From positions 1 to 61,678 of the forward strand of contig NZ_QLZA01000014.1 in NCBI RefSeq assembly GCF_009371885.1: a stretch of DNA of 61,678 nucleotides, given 5' to 3'. Every line of letters begins with the position of its first letter. The first letter of the stretch is position 1. The notes under the pieces were generated by a model. The model was given only the letters and a program-made list of their open reading frames with translations, searched no databases and was not told the DNA's origin. Source of the stretch: Bifidobacterium tibiigranuli. GTDB lineage: Bacteria; Actinomycetota; Actinomycetes; Actinomycetales; Bifidobacteriaceae. This document shows, piece after piece, positions 16,852-25,753 of this stretch. A program made the position numbers and the translations under genes.

Positions 16852-19800
16852 TCAGCCTTCCTGGTGCTTGCTGGATTTGCTGGGCGGTTGGATGTTCTTC
16901 GGATTGTGCGGGTCGTCGACGGCAAAATCTTCGACGCGCTTCACCTCGAACAGCTGCGCGAGCTCATCCATGCTCATCGCGCTCGCGGCGCCGAGCGATT
17001 CGTCGTTCAGCGAGTATTCGTCATCCTCCGGCGCGACCTGCGCGTGCTCCGGCGCTCCGGCCGACACTGGTTGCGCCGAGCGTTCTTGCTGCGGCTGCTG
17101 CGACTGCCGCATCACCTGTTGCCGTGCTGACTGTGACTGGCGTATTGATTGTGGCTGGTGCGCTGACTGCACGGCACCCCGCCCAATCCTTGACCCCTGT
17201 TCGCCGTTCGCCGCGTTGCTGTCGCTGCTTCCGTCCGCGACGCTATGCACTTCGATTTGCCAAGGGTCGGATTGATCCTGCATGGCTGGATTCGCTGATG
17301 GGTTACCCCTCGAAGCTGCTGACGAGGTCTCGCCTGCATGCACAGCCGGCTCGTATGCATTGTCATGGGCATTGTCGGCCGCGCTGCTGGTCACGTTGCT
17401 GGTTACCTTGGCGAGCGTATGAACGGCTGCGCTGTCGGTCGTGCCGCTGGCCGCAGCGTTCGGAAGGGACGACACGGCCCACGGGTCGATGCCATCGCTT
17501 GTATCGGGAACCGAAACCTGCTTGTGATGCCGGGCTCCTTCCGATTCCCCGGTATCCGCAGCATCTGCACCTGCCGCAGCAACGAAGGCCGCAGCGGATG
17601 CCGTCGCGCTCGGCTCTTGCGCCGGCTGCGCCCACGGGTCAGCGTTGTCGTCATCGCGGCCAGCATCGTGGGCCATTCCGTTTTTATGGTCCTCGCCGCT
17701 CAGGCTGCCAGTCGAATCACTGCGATTGCCGAGTTTCCCCAAGCTCATTGATCGTTCCGAGTCATCGGGTGTCCGTGCAGCATCGGGACTCGCTGGGCTG
17801 AAGGAATTTCTCGAGTTGCTCAGTTCGCCGCGATTATTAAGGCCATCCGATGCGTCAAGCTTTTCCTGGCCGTTGACCCCTAGGTAAGACGGCGCTTCCT
17901 GATTGCCAGAATCTGCGCTATTGCCCGTTTCGCCTAGGAGCGCCCCGCTGACTCGATGAACCGGGTCGTCGGCGTCTTGCTGTCCATCTGCGGCACCGGT
18001 CCGAGGCTCCTTGGACTGCGCCGGCGCATGCGCGCCGATGTGGACGGCGAGACCAGCGGCAGCAAGACCGGCCTTGGCCAGCGCAATCTGCTGCTTCACC
18101 TGGGCGAGCTGCTCGCCGCTCATGCGCGAAGTCGGCTCGACCTTGTCGCCATTGGCAGCGACTGGTGCCGGCGCAATCATCGTGTTCGCACCGAACACCT
18201 TGCGCACAGCCGCAAGCACGACCTTCGACGCCTTATGCCCGCGATGCGCCTCATCGGAGGAAACAGCCAAGGCGAAGGCGTGCTGGCTGAGCGGGCAGTC
18301 GAAGGTCATCGATACCCGCTGTTTGCCAGCGGCATTCGAGGCCAGCGCAACACGCACGACCTTGTCACGGGTGACATATTCGCGGACATCGGACGGCAGT
18401 GCGGCAACGGCAGCATCCCAACGCTCATCGACGCTGCGACGGTCCTCCTGCGCCGGTGCCGCTGAACCGTCAACCACTGAGTCAACCGCTGAGTCAGCAG
18501 CGGCAGCTCCCTGCGCCGCATGTTGCACCGACGCATTCGGTGCAACGGGAGACGAGCCGGAAGACGATGCCATTGGCGCTGCAACAGGCTCGGCGGCCGG
18601 TGTTGCCGCATATGATGCGTGTTGGGCCGAGTCGCCATCCATAGCGCCGGCTCCACGTCCATTCGATGCGGCTCGGACTCCCGCCGACGCATGCTGCGCT
18701 GCTGCATTCGACATCACAGACGGTGTTGCGTCATTCGACAGCGCACTGTTCGACACCGTGCCATTCGGTGTCGCAGCAGGCGTCGCGTCGTTCGATACCT
18801 CTGCAGACGATGCTCCTACAGATTGCGCCCTTGCAGCAGAGCGCGCCATCCCTGCGTTCGTGCCCACGTTCGCCGCTGCATCATTATGTGTCTGCCCAAC
18901 CGACGCAGGAGCAGACGACGTCGCGGCACCACCGGATGGCTGCTGCGCCGTCCGCCGATTCGCCCCTGCGAAACCGCCACGGCTCGCCGGAGTCGCCGCA
19001 CGGCCCGAAGGCTGGCGCTGGACGATACCCGCCATATCCGCAGTGGAACTCTGCTGCGCAGGCATGGCTGTCGCCGTTTCGGGGTCGCGACCTGCTAGCA
19101 GACGCGCCGCCAGCAGTTCCAGGCGCATGCGTGGCGACACGGCACCGGTCATGGCGCTGAGCGCAGAGTTGATGGTTTCAGCCATGCCACTGAGCGTGCC
19201 AAGACCAAGCGCCTCAGCCTGACGATGCAGATGGTCCATATCCTCGGCTGCAGAATCGTCGCCAAGAACGCTTTCCGCACGTTCGCCGCCCAAGGTCAAC
19301 ACCAGAAGATCACGCACGCGCGACAGCAGATCCTCGACGAAGCGACGAGGGTCGAAGCCGCCGACCACGACCTTCTGCACGACGCCATACAGCTTTTCGC
19401 CATCGCGCTCGATAACGGCGTCAATCGCCTCGCCGATCAGCGCGTCAGGCGTGAAGCCCAGCAGCGCGACAGCCGAATCCTGCGCGATGACGCCGCCCAC
19501 CGAACCGACCATCAGCTGGTCGAGCACAGAGAGCGTATCACGCACCGAACCGCCGCCAGCCCGCATAGCAAGCTTGAGCACGCCGGGCTCGGCCTTGATC
19601 TGCTCCTTTTCGCAGATCTGCTGCAAATATGGTCCCATGATCTCCGTGGGGACGAGGCGGAAGGGATAGTGGTGGGTGCGCGAGCGAATCGTACCGATCA
19701 CCTTCTCCGGCTCGGTGGTCGCGAAGATGAACATCACATGCTCCGGAGGCTCCTCCACGATTTTGAGCAGGGCGTTGAACCCCTGCTGCGTCACCATATG

Positions 19801-20187
19801 GGCCTCGTCGAGGATGAAAATCTTGTAGCGATCCCGCGCGGGGGCGAATGCGGCGCGCTCACGCAGCTCGCGCGCGTCGTCAACGCCGTTGTGGCTGGCC
19901 GCATCGATCTCCACCACGTCGATGGATCCCGGGCCGCCGGTCGCCAAATCCCTGCAGCTTGCGCACTCGCCGCACGGATGCGAAGTCGGGCCCTGTTCGC
20001 AGTTGATGCAGCGTGCGAGGATGCGGGCCGAACTCGTCTTGCCGCATCCACGCGGCCCCGAGAACAGATAGGCATGGGTCAGCTTGCCCTCGTCAAGCGC
20101 ACGCGACAACGGCACCGTGACCTGTGTCTGGCCGATCACCCCGTCAAAGGTGTCCGGCCTGTACCTGCGGTATAACGCCAACGCCAT
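16852..20187 (-). CDS. dnaX: DNA polymerase III gamma/tau subunit, expanded form
   Basis: Clamp-loader ATPase, about 1111 aa, much longer than the usual 600-850. Walker A GPRGCGKTSSARILA, zinc module CINCEQGPTSHPCGECASC, Walker B FILDEAHMV and sensor motifs lie in the first 230 residues; domain III ends near 370. Then come a 225-residue Ala/Ser/Asn/Thr-rich linker, a folded C-terminal module (about 590-730, VDERWDAAVAALPSDVREYV...), and a second 350-residue low-complexity tail. Start set at ATG 20187 with AAGGGGG. The linkers look disordered and repeat-derived at DNA level. No slippery site for a gamma form was recognised. Confidence 0.95.
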   Translation of the reverse strand: MALALYRRYRPDTFDGVIGQTQVTVPLSRALDEGKLTHAYLFSGPRGCGKTSSARILARCINCEQGPTSHPCGECASCRDLATGGPGSIDVVEIDAASHNGVDDARELRERAAFAPARDRYKIFILDEAHMVTQQGFNALLKIVEEPPEHVMFIFATTEPEKVIGTIRSRTHHYPFRLVPTEIMGPYLQQICEKEQIKAEPGVLKLAMRAGGGSVRDTLSVLDQLMVGSVGGVIAQDSAVALLGFTPDALIGEAIDAVIERDGEKLYGVVQKVVVGGFDPRRFVEDLLSRVRDLLVLTLGGERAESVLGDDSAAEDMDHLHRQAEALGLGTLSGMAETINSALSAMTGAVSPRMRLELLAARLLAGRDPETATAMPAQQSSTADMAGIVQRQPSGRAATPASRGGFAGANRRTAQQPSGGAATSSAPASVGQTHNDAAANVGTNAGMARSAARAQSVGASSAEVSNDATPAATPNGTVSNSALSNDATPSVMSNAAAQHASAGVRAASNGRGAGAMDGDSAQHASYAATPAAEPVAAPMASSSGSSPVAPNASVQHAAQGAAAADSAVDSVVDGSAAPAQEDRRSVDERWDAAVAALPSDVREYVTRDKVVRVALASNAAGKQRVSMTFDCPLSQHAFALAVSSDEAHRGHKASKVVLAAVRKVFGANTMIAPAPVAANGDKVEPTSRMSGEQLAQVKQQIALAKAGLAAAGLAVHIGAHAPAQSKEPRTGAADGQQDADDPVHRVSGALLGETGNSADSGNQEAPSYLGVNGQEKLDASDGLNNRGELSNSRNSFSPASPDAARTPDDSERSMSLGKLGNRSDSTGSLSGEDHKNGMAHDAGRDDDNADPWAQPAQEPSATASAAAFVAAAGADAADTGESEGARHHKQVSVPDTSDGIDPWAVSSLPNAAASGTTDSAAVHTLAKVTSNVTSSAADNAHDNAYEPAVHAGETSSAASRGNPSANPAMQDQSDPWQIEVHSVADGSSDSNAANGEQGSRIGRGAVQSAHQPQSIRQSQSARQQVMRQSQQPQQERSAQPVSAGAPEHAQVAPEDDEYSLNDESLGAASAMSMDELAQLFEVKRVEDFAVDDPHNPKNIQPPSKSSKHQEG

Positions 20188-20689
20188 ATCTGCCCCCTTA
20201 CGCACGCTTATGCCCGTATCTCATCCGACTTACAGATTACAATCCGCCGCCGGGTCTGCTCGTCCTTCGCGCCTAGCTGATGCCATATCGTCGCATTGCC
20301 AGCATCGTCTGTTTTGCCGCCACGGTCTTCGCATCCGCAGCGTCTGCTCGCGCCTCCTAACCTACCTGCACCCGACTATCTTGGTGCCATAACGGCTGCA
20401 ATATGCCACGATCTGCCACGGTAGTTCGCGCTTCGGTATGCGCCACGTTTCGACACGTACCACGTGTCAGTACGTATTACGTGTCGCTATACGCCAGGTG
20501 TCGCATCACGCGCCACGTACTATGCGGCGTCACACATCATGCACATATACCCTGCGTCACCATGCATCATGCTCCATGCACCTTATGCTGACACGCATCG
20601 TGCGCTGCGCACCATGCACCATGCACCGCGTGCTAAGCACTACGCACCTTATGCAGCACGCGCAGCGTTCATGGCACGAAAGGCAACGG
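20188..20689. repeat. 502-bp spacer of degenerate short repeats
   Basis: Between dnaX and the lipid kinase gene. From about 20440 to 20640 it is made of variants of CACGTGTCRNTACG and, further on, CACCATGCAC units. Short ORFs through it have repeat-like composition and no ribosome sites. No tRNA or other RNA gene is visible. The dnaX promoter should lie near its left end. Confidence 0.55.
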
Positions 20690-21724
20690 TCAGCTTCGAC
20701 CGAGCACCGCAGGCGGCACCAGCAGCCGCATCGAACGAGCACTGACCCTGACCGACACCGGCAGCCTTCCGACGCATTCGCCGTCTGCCATCAGCACCGG
20801 CGGTGTCTCACCCTCAGGCGACTCGCCGATGTCGACGCTGCGCACCCGCTGCCAGTCGAACAGCCCGGTGCCGAGCAGCCCTCCGGTATAGGCCTTCGAT
20901 ATCGCATGCACGATCTGCGTGAAGGTCGGAACCTGGTTCAGCCAGATCAGGTCGAGCAGGCCGTCGTCGAACAACGAGTTCGGTGACAGTTCGATGCCGC
21001 CGCCAACATGACGCGAGTTGGCGATGGTCAGCAGCGGACTGGCGATATCACACTCGTCCACGCTCCCGTCTTCCGAAACCACCCGCACGTGGTAGCCATA
21101 GCTCCGTATATTCCTGACCTCGTTGAGCACTGCAGCGAAATAGCGCAGCTTCCCATAGGGCAGCGACGATTGGTTCGCACGGTCATTGATGCTCGCATCG
21201 AGCCCGCAGGACAGCATCCCGGCGAACAGTCGGTCAGGTGTTGCAGCAGTCGACGAAATCACACCCATATCTATGTCCCGATGCGTGCCGTTGACGATTG
21301 CGCCGGCAATCCCATGAACCGCAGCCTGCGCCCGATTCACTGGCAGACCCAGACCACGCGCGAAGTCATTGCCGGATCCCATAGCGACGATTCCCAGCGG
21401 CATTGTCGTCCCTGCGAGCGCGTTCACCCCGAGGGCGACCATGCCGTCACCGCCGACCACGACGAGGTCATCAAAACCGCCATCGATGCCGCTGAGCCGG
21501 TCTTGTATTCTCGTCACCGAGTCCTCGTAGTCGGAGCCAGTCAGATCCACGACATCAAAGCCATACCATTCTCCTTCCTGTTTCAGGAGTCCAAGCACCA
21601 GTTCGTTGGCTCTGGCGCCGTTCCCATTGTTCGCGGCGGGATTGCCCACCATCGCCACAACCGCTCTCGCAATACTCACAGGGGCAACGATAACGAAAAT
21701 CCCCTGCACGCACCAACGTTTCAC
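20690..21724 (-). CDS. diacylglycerol kinase-family lipid kinase
   Basis: Lipid kinase of the DAGK catalytic (YegS/DgkB) family, up to 344 aa. Nucleotide-binding VVVGGDGMVALGVNALAG has the GGDG motif; LGIVAMGSGNDFARGLG is the second family signature; the C-terminal beta domain has NSRHVGGGIELSPNSLFDDGLLDLIW. It probably phosphorylates diacylglycerol or a related lipid in phospholipid turnover. Start is uncertain: GTG 21724 and GTG 21676 (just before SIARAVVAMVGNP) are both possible and neither has a good ribosome site. Downstream of the Tad pilin operon on the same strand, but functionally unrelated. Confidence 0.85.
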   Translation of the reverse strand: MKRWCVQGIFVIVAPVSIARAVVAMVGNPAANNGNGARANELVLGLLKQEGEWYGFDVVDLTGSDYEDSVTRIQDRLSGIDGGFDDLVVVGGDGMVALGVNALAGTTMPLGIVAMGSGNDFARGLGLPVNRAQAAVHGIAGAIVNGTHRDIDMGVISSTAATPDRLFAGMLSCGLDASINDRANQSSLPYGKLRYFAAVLNEVRNIRSYGYHVRVVSEDGSVDECDIASPLLTIANSRHVGGGIELSPNSLFDDGLLDLIWLNQVPTFTQIVHAISKAYTGGLLGTGLFDWQRVRSVDIGESPEGETPPVLMADGECVGRLPVSVRVSARSMRLLVPPAVLGRS

Positions 21725-21860
21725 GAGGCTTTGCGGCGTATTTCACAGTCCAGTCTCACAACCCTCCTTTGCGTTCAGGCCACGTCTGGCCCATGCGTAG
21801 CCGGTTAAAGCACATGCGCAACTGACCAATGACAACGTGACAGCTGCTGCACAACATCGC

Positions 21861-22355
21861 CTACGAGCATTCAATCGGCCCGGCACGCGCCGAACTCGTC
21901 ACCCGGGGAATCAACGGCACCGCAGTGCGAACCGAGACGCCGACTGCCACGATGTCCCCATCGACCTTGCATGATTCCAGGTTTCCCTTGTGCGAGCGAG
22001 CAACCGTTTGCGCGGTTCCGCAGGGGTCTGCGCTGCTCTCCCACAGCACCGTGGCGGCGGAGACTGCGGCAAGATCCGCAGCTGCCACGGCCCGCGCCCG
22101 CCAGATGAACACGTTGCCTACCATCGCCAGAACGGACAGCAGCACAGCCGCAGCCATGACCAAAGCCACCCCTGCCATCGTTCCCACGCCCGGGTCGCTG
22201 CCGTGCGGACAGCGACGAACATAGTCCTTTGTCCGGCTCACGACGTTCGCTGCCACATCGTTCACAGCAGCGCCATTCACTGTCGCACTGTTCGCGGTGA
22301 TGCCCTTCACTGTGATGTTATTCGCTGTGATGCCATCATTCTCTGCGGCGCTCAT
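21861..22355 (-). CDS. TadE-like/TadF minor pilin of the Tad pilus
   Basis: Pseudopilin-like protein, 164 aa. A cytoplasmic N-terminus with GITANNITVKGITANSATV repeats leads to a hydrophobic segment (GVALVMAAAVLLSVLAMVGNVFIW) and a secreted domain with two Cys (PCGTAQ, ESCKV). It matches the helicase/secretion-neighbourhood TadE-like family. Start set at ATG 22355, which overlaps the upstream TadE stop as ATGA; the longer frame to 22427 would overlap too far. Last gene of the pilin operon. Expected role: minor pilin or assembly factor. Confidence 0.78.
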   Translation of the reverse strand: MSAAENDGITANNITVKGITANSATVNGAAVNDVAANVVSRTKDYVRRCPHGSDPGVGTMAGVALVMAAAVLLSVLAMVGNVFIWRARAVAAADLAAVSAATVLWESSADPCGTAQTVARSHKGNLESCKVDGDIVAVGVSVRTAVPLIPRVTSSARAGPIECS

Positions 22356-22762
22356 TGGACTATTCCTGTCGAAGTCGCACGAATGCGAGTCGGCAAGACG
22401 CCAAATGGGTCGGGCAGAACCGGGCACTGCACGCTTACCGCATAGGTTCCTCCGCCGCGCGCCACCGACACCGAAGCGCTAGCGCCCATTGCCTGCACAA
22501 GCGCTGACGCATCGGCCTCGCCGTCGGTGACGACAAGCTCTCTGGCGATCGAAGCCGCTGTATCTTGGCAATCCATCGACACGGTCACAGCCCGGGCAAG
22601 CGACATGAGCACAACCGCCATGACGATGACCGCAGGAAGCATCACCGCGAACTCTGCGGTGACGGCTCCTTGATCACATGGCCCTGCGATACGTCTGCCG
22701 ATACGCGGCCAGGCACGGACCCCATGCCTGCGCAGCGATGCCCGGCTCATCGCATTCATCAC
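22352..22762 (-). CDS. tadE: TadE-family pseudopilin
   Basis: 136 aa. Basic cytoplasmic start, then GAVTAEFAVMLPAVIVMAVVLMSLA, a type IV-like prepilin helix with the Gly/Ala-Glu pattern typical of TadE processing sites. The external part has a Cys pair (SMDCQD, VQCPVL). It overlaps both neighbours by four bases, so translation is coupled across the three-gene pilin operon. Confidence 0.82.
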   Translation of the reverse strand: MMNAMSRASLRRHGVRAWPRIGRRIAGPCDQGAVTAEFAVMLPAVIVMAVVLMSLARAVTVSMDCQDTAASIARELVVTDGEADASALVQAMGASASVSVARGGGTYAVSVQCPVLPDPFGVLPTRIRATSTGIVQ

Positions 22763-23043
22763 ACGCTCAGCGACTTTTTCACGATATTGCTCAGCAGTGT
22801 CCTGGTGACATCCGATTTGAGCAATGCCACCAGCAGCGCAGCGAACCCGGTTGCGGCCACCAGCACGACTGCATATTCAGCAGTGGCCGCTCCTTCATCC
22901 GCCTCGCTGCCCATAGTCCGCACTTTGGCATCAAGCAGGCACGCCTCCCGCTTCATCGTGTCCATCAATCTGCTCGCCTGGCCTCTGGCATATTGGAAGA
23001 TGCCCGCCTGACCATCAGCATTGACAGGGATTTGCGTATCCAT
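22759..23043 (-). CDS. flp: Flp-type pilin (DUF4244-like)
   Basis: 94 aa. N-terminal hydrophilic leader followed by DEGAATAEYAVVLVAATGFAALLVALL, with the G-A and TAEYA pattern recognised by Tad prepilin peptidases, then a short tail. Actinobacterial Flp pilins of this type are the main pilus subunit. First gene of its operon; ATG is preceded by GAAAGGAAC. Its own promoter region carries the motif shared with the tadZ operon. No prepilin peptidase gene is in this window, so processing must rely on one elsewhere. Confidence 0.82.
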   Translation of the reverse strand: MDTQIPVNADGQAGIFQYARGQASRLMDTMKREACLLDAKVRTMGSEADEGAATAEYAVVLVAATGFAALLVALLKSDVTRTLLSNIVKKSLSV

Positions 23044-23142
23044 GATCGTTCCTTTCTCGTGTGTCTTTCAAGAATCCGGCTGGTTGCGCCGGTAATTCCA
23101 GTGTGCCTATCCGCTCGGGGAAAGTCTCGCGGTTCCGGGTCA

Positions 23143-23189
23143 TGTGGTCGAACGCTCGGACTTATCCACATCGTCGGCGTGTCGCGGAA
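23143..23189 (-). promoter_or_regulatory. Tad shared upstream motif, copy 1 (flp operon)
   Basis: 28-bp core at 23143-23170 matches 25 of 28 bases of the copy at 26814-26841, and similarity continues weakly for another 17 bp. It begins 100 bp upstream of the flp start codon. On the minus strand it reads TGTGGATAAGTCCGAGCG then TTCGACCACA. Function unknown; promoter or operator is inferred from position. Confidence 0.6.
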
Positions 23190-23336
23190 GAGTTGTCCAC
23201 ATCGCTTGTTTGCGCCATCGTCTATTTGCATCGCATTCCTCCGCATTAGGCCGCAGATAACGGGCAGCCAGACGGCACAAGCGACAGCAGAAAGCGTCGC
23301 AACGCGTCCTGATGCACCGCAAGGAACCACGAAGCG

Positions 23337-23903
23337 TCACGAAGCAAAGGACGCTATCGCCGGAATCACGCCGATGAACAGGAAGGCGGGAAGAAAGCAC
23401 AGTCCGGTTGGCACCAGCAGCCGTATTGAGAGCTGCGAAGCGCCCTGCTCGATGCGCGAGCGCTCGTCCTCATCCACCTGCGTGATGGTCGCCTCAAGCC
23501 GCTCCGTGGGAGAAGCCCCGTGAACCCACGAATCTTCGAGCGCATCGTGTACCAGCATCATCGTCGCGCCATACGCCCCGTCGGACAGCGCGCGGCTCCA
23601 CGCATCCTGCCAAGGGTATCCCCCGTTAAGCAAGCGGGCAGTGCCGGTGAACAGCGCGCCGAAATCATGCCCAACGCTTTCGCCCACCGCTTCGAGCGCT
23701 CGCGGCAATGACGCGCCCCGATGCATCGCCACGGCGATCATCGACAGCAGCAAGGTATCGGATGGCAATGGTCTGGCCGCTTCGTTATGCCGCCGGGGAG
23801 CCGGCAGGGCGCGGCTGACTCGATAGCTTCCGAGCGCGACGCACAATGTGGTGCATACCGCAGCGCACAGCGCGGACAGCAGCGCGGGGATCGCCGGCAT
23901 CAT
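23337..23903 (-). CDS. tadC: Tad pilus inner-membrane protein TadC-like (T2SS F family)
   Basis: 188 aa with hydrophobic N-terminal helix, a cytoplasmic four-helix domain (DTLLLSMIAVAMHRGASLPRALEAVG ... GASPTERLEATITQVDEDERSRIEQ), and a C-terminal pair of helices (LLVPTGLCFLPAFLFIGVIPAI). This is the GspF/TadC pattern. Overlaps the upstream tadB-like stop by four bases. Last gene of the tadZABC operon. Confidence 0.85.
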   Translation of the reverse strand: MMPAIPALLSALCAAVCTTLCVALGSYRVSRALPAPRRHNEAARPLPSDTLLLSMIAVAMHRGASLPRALEAVGESVGHDFGALFTGTARLLNGGYPWQDAWSRALSDGAYGATMMLVHDALEDSWVHGASPTERLEATITQVDEDERSRIEQGASQLSIRLLVPTGLCFLPAFLFIGVIPAIASFAS

Positions 23904-24676
23904 AAGCGTTTCTCCTTGCGGTCACGCACAGGATGGGCGTCCGAAGGCCGGACGAAGGAACGCAGCATAGCGCGTACCCACAGCATTCCGGCCATATACG
24001 ACAGCATGCCGATCAGCAGGCACGCCATGCCTCCCGCCGAACCGAACAGGAATCCGATGGGATCAGCTCCAAGCACTTCGCCCAATATCAGGGTGACGAA
24101 AGGGAGTGCAGAAAGCAGCTTGATCGTGGCCTGGGGCATCGCGAAGGCGTTGTCGCGCAAGCCCTGCACCATCCGCGCATGACGATGCGACTGCGCGACC
24201 GCCTGTATGGAGCGCGCAGCTTCGCATCCCAGCCGTTCGCTGAGATGATACGCCAGCTGCAGCTCGGCTGCGGTGCTGCCCACCCGCGAATCCGATTCCG
24301 TTGCGAAGGCCCGCGCACGCAGCATCCGCCGCAGCCCCTCGTAATCCAAACCAGTGGAAACCACTCCAACCATGCCTTTCATCCACTTTTCAGACGATAC
24401 TGCCTCAGCCGACACTGCCCTAGCTAACGTTGCCCCACCCGGTGCCTCTGACAACTGCAGCGACTGACGCAGCGAGCTTCCCGACCGCACGCGCGCATGC
24501 ATCGAAGCGAGCGCCGCAGCAAGGCCGATACGCAATGCATCCTCCTGTCGGATGCTGGGATGGCTCCAACGGCAATCCAGATCATTCAGCCTCTCCCGTG
24601 CACTGTGGTTCCCATGCGCGAGCAACCATGCCGCCGCCATGATGCACCCTGCGGCAGCCCATGCGGTCCATATCAT
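23900..24676 (-). CDS. tadB: Tad pilus inner-membrane protein TadB-like (T2SS F family)
   Basis: 258 aa. One N-terminal helix (WTAWAAAGCIMAAAWLLA), a cytoplasmic domain including a TadB-like ELQLAYHLSERLGCEAARSIQAVAQSHRHARMVQGLRDNAFAMPQATIKLL, and C-terminal helices (LPFVTLILGEVLGADPIGFLFG, GMACLLIGMLSYMAGMLWV). With TadC it forms the membrane platform on which the TadA ATPase works. 57 bp follow the tadA-like stop. Confidence 0.85.
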   Translation of the reverse strand: MIWTAWAAAGCIMAAAWLLAHGNHSARERLNDLDCRWSHPSIRQEDALRIGLAAALASMHARVRSGSSLRQSLQLSEAPGGATLARAVSAEAVSSEKWMKGMVGVVSTGLDYEGLRRMLRARAFATESDSRVGSTAAELQLAYHLSERLGCEAARSIQAVAQSHRHARMVQGLRDNAFAMPQATIKLLSALPFVTLILGEVLGADPIGFLFGSAGGMACLLIGMLSYMAGMLWVRAMLRSFVRPSDAHPVRDRKEKRL

Positions 24677-24733
24677 ATGCGCTCCTTTCAGGCGTCCAAG
24701 CCATGCGCGTTCATCGCTGTATAGGCAAGTCCG

Positions 24734-25753
24734 TTATGCTGCGGCGTTCTCGGTCCATTGCGCCGAGAACGCCGCCCATTCAGGCGTATGCGACGGAGCC
24801 TCGCGGCCATTCCAGCGTGCTATTGTCCGGCCTGCAAGCGCTCCCTGCGCGACGTGGAGATCACCGATCTGCGCGATATGCCGGCCATGTTTCGAGCGTT
24901 CAAGGTGCAGCACTGCATCGAAGGCGTCCCGTGCAAGCGTCGACAGCGCAGCCGGCTCAAGACCGGCGAGTAACCCCAAAGAAACCAGCCGTGACGGCAC
25001 TCGACCAACGCCATCCGCATGCAGCGTCACCATGCCGCCCCGATGCCCGGAATTCAGGGCGCGCAGCAGGTCCGCAATTTCGGCTCCTCGGCATTCCCCG
25101 AGAATGATGCGATCCGGCCGCATGCGCAGCGTGGCCTTGACCAGCTCTGTCAGCCCTACCGCCCCAGCGCCTTCGACATTCGCCTCCCTTGACATCAGCG
25201 ATACATGGTCGCCGCGCCCCAGCGCGCCCAGCTCTCGTACCTCCTCCACGCTGACGATGCGATCCCCGGAATCGCATTCGCCGAGCAGCGCCTTCAGCAA
25301 CGTGGTTTTGCCCGCTCCCGTGCCGCCAGTGATGAGCATGTTGGCACGGCCGCGCACCAATCCGCGCAGCGTGCTCATCCAGGAGGCTGGGAACAAGCCG
25401 CGTTCGTGCAACTGCCGCAAATCGAACCGCTCCTGCCTTGGAAAACGGATGGAGATGGCCGCGCCCTGAGGCACGACCGGAGCGATCACCGCATGGATGC
25501 GCACTCCTTCGACGCTGGAAGCATCCGCTATCGGGCAGGCGTCATCAAGACGCCGACCGAGTTGCGCGCACAATTGCACCGCATACTCCCGTATCACTTC
25601 CGGCGAGCGAAACGGTATGCGAGGGTGCTCCTGCACCATGCCCTTGCCATAATCGGCCCACACTCGCCCATCGCAGGTCACCGCCACATCGGTCAGCGCG
25701 GCATCGTGCACCAGATATTCCAGCGGGCCGAACGCCAGACTCGTCGTTGTCAC
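24734..25753 (-). CDS. tadA: Tad pilus assembly ATPase TadA/CpaF
   Basis: Secretion ATPase of 339 aa. N-terminal FGPLEYLVHDAALTDVAVTCDGRVWADYG, Walker A GGTGAGKTTLLKALL, Asp box around RIVSVEEVRELG, Walker B-like RIILGECRGAEIADLLRALNSGH, and His box GGMVTLHADG. Hydrolyses ATP to drive pilin extrusion. Its start overlaps the upstream tadZ stop by four bases. Confidence 0.93.
   Translation of the reverse strand: MTTTSLAFGPLEYLVHDAALTDVAVTCDGRVWADYGKGMVQEHPRIPFRSPEVIREYAVQLCAQLGRRLDDACPIADASSVEGVRIHAVIAPVVPQGAAISIRFPRQERFDLRQLHERGLFPASWMSTLRGLVRGRANMLITGGTGAGKTTLLKALLGECDSGDRIVSVEEVRELGALGRGDHVSLMSREANVEGAGAVGLTELVKATLRMRPDRIILGECRGAEIADLLRALNSGHRGGMVTLHADGVGRVPSRLVSLGLLAGLEPAALSTLARDAFDAVLHLERSKHGRHIAQIGDLHVAQGALAGRTIARWNGREAPSHTPEWAAFSAQWTENAAA

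Noticed and set aside
20206..20440. tRNA gene next to dnaX
   Set aside because: No cloverleaf or TTCGA T-loop could be formed on either strand.
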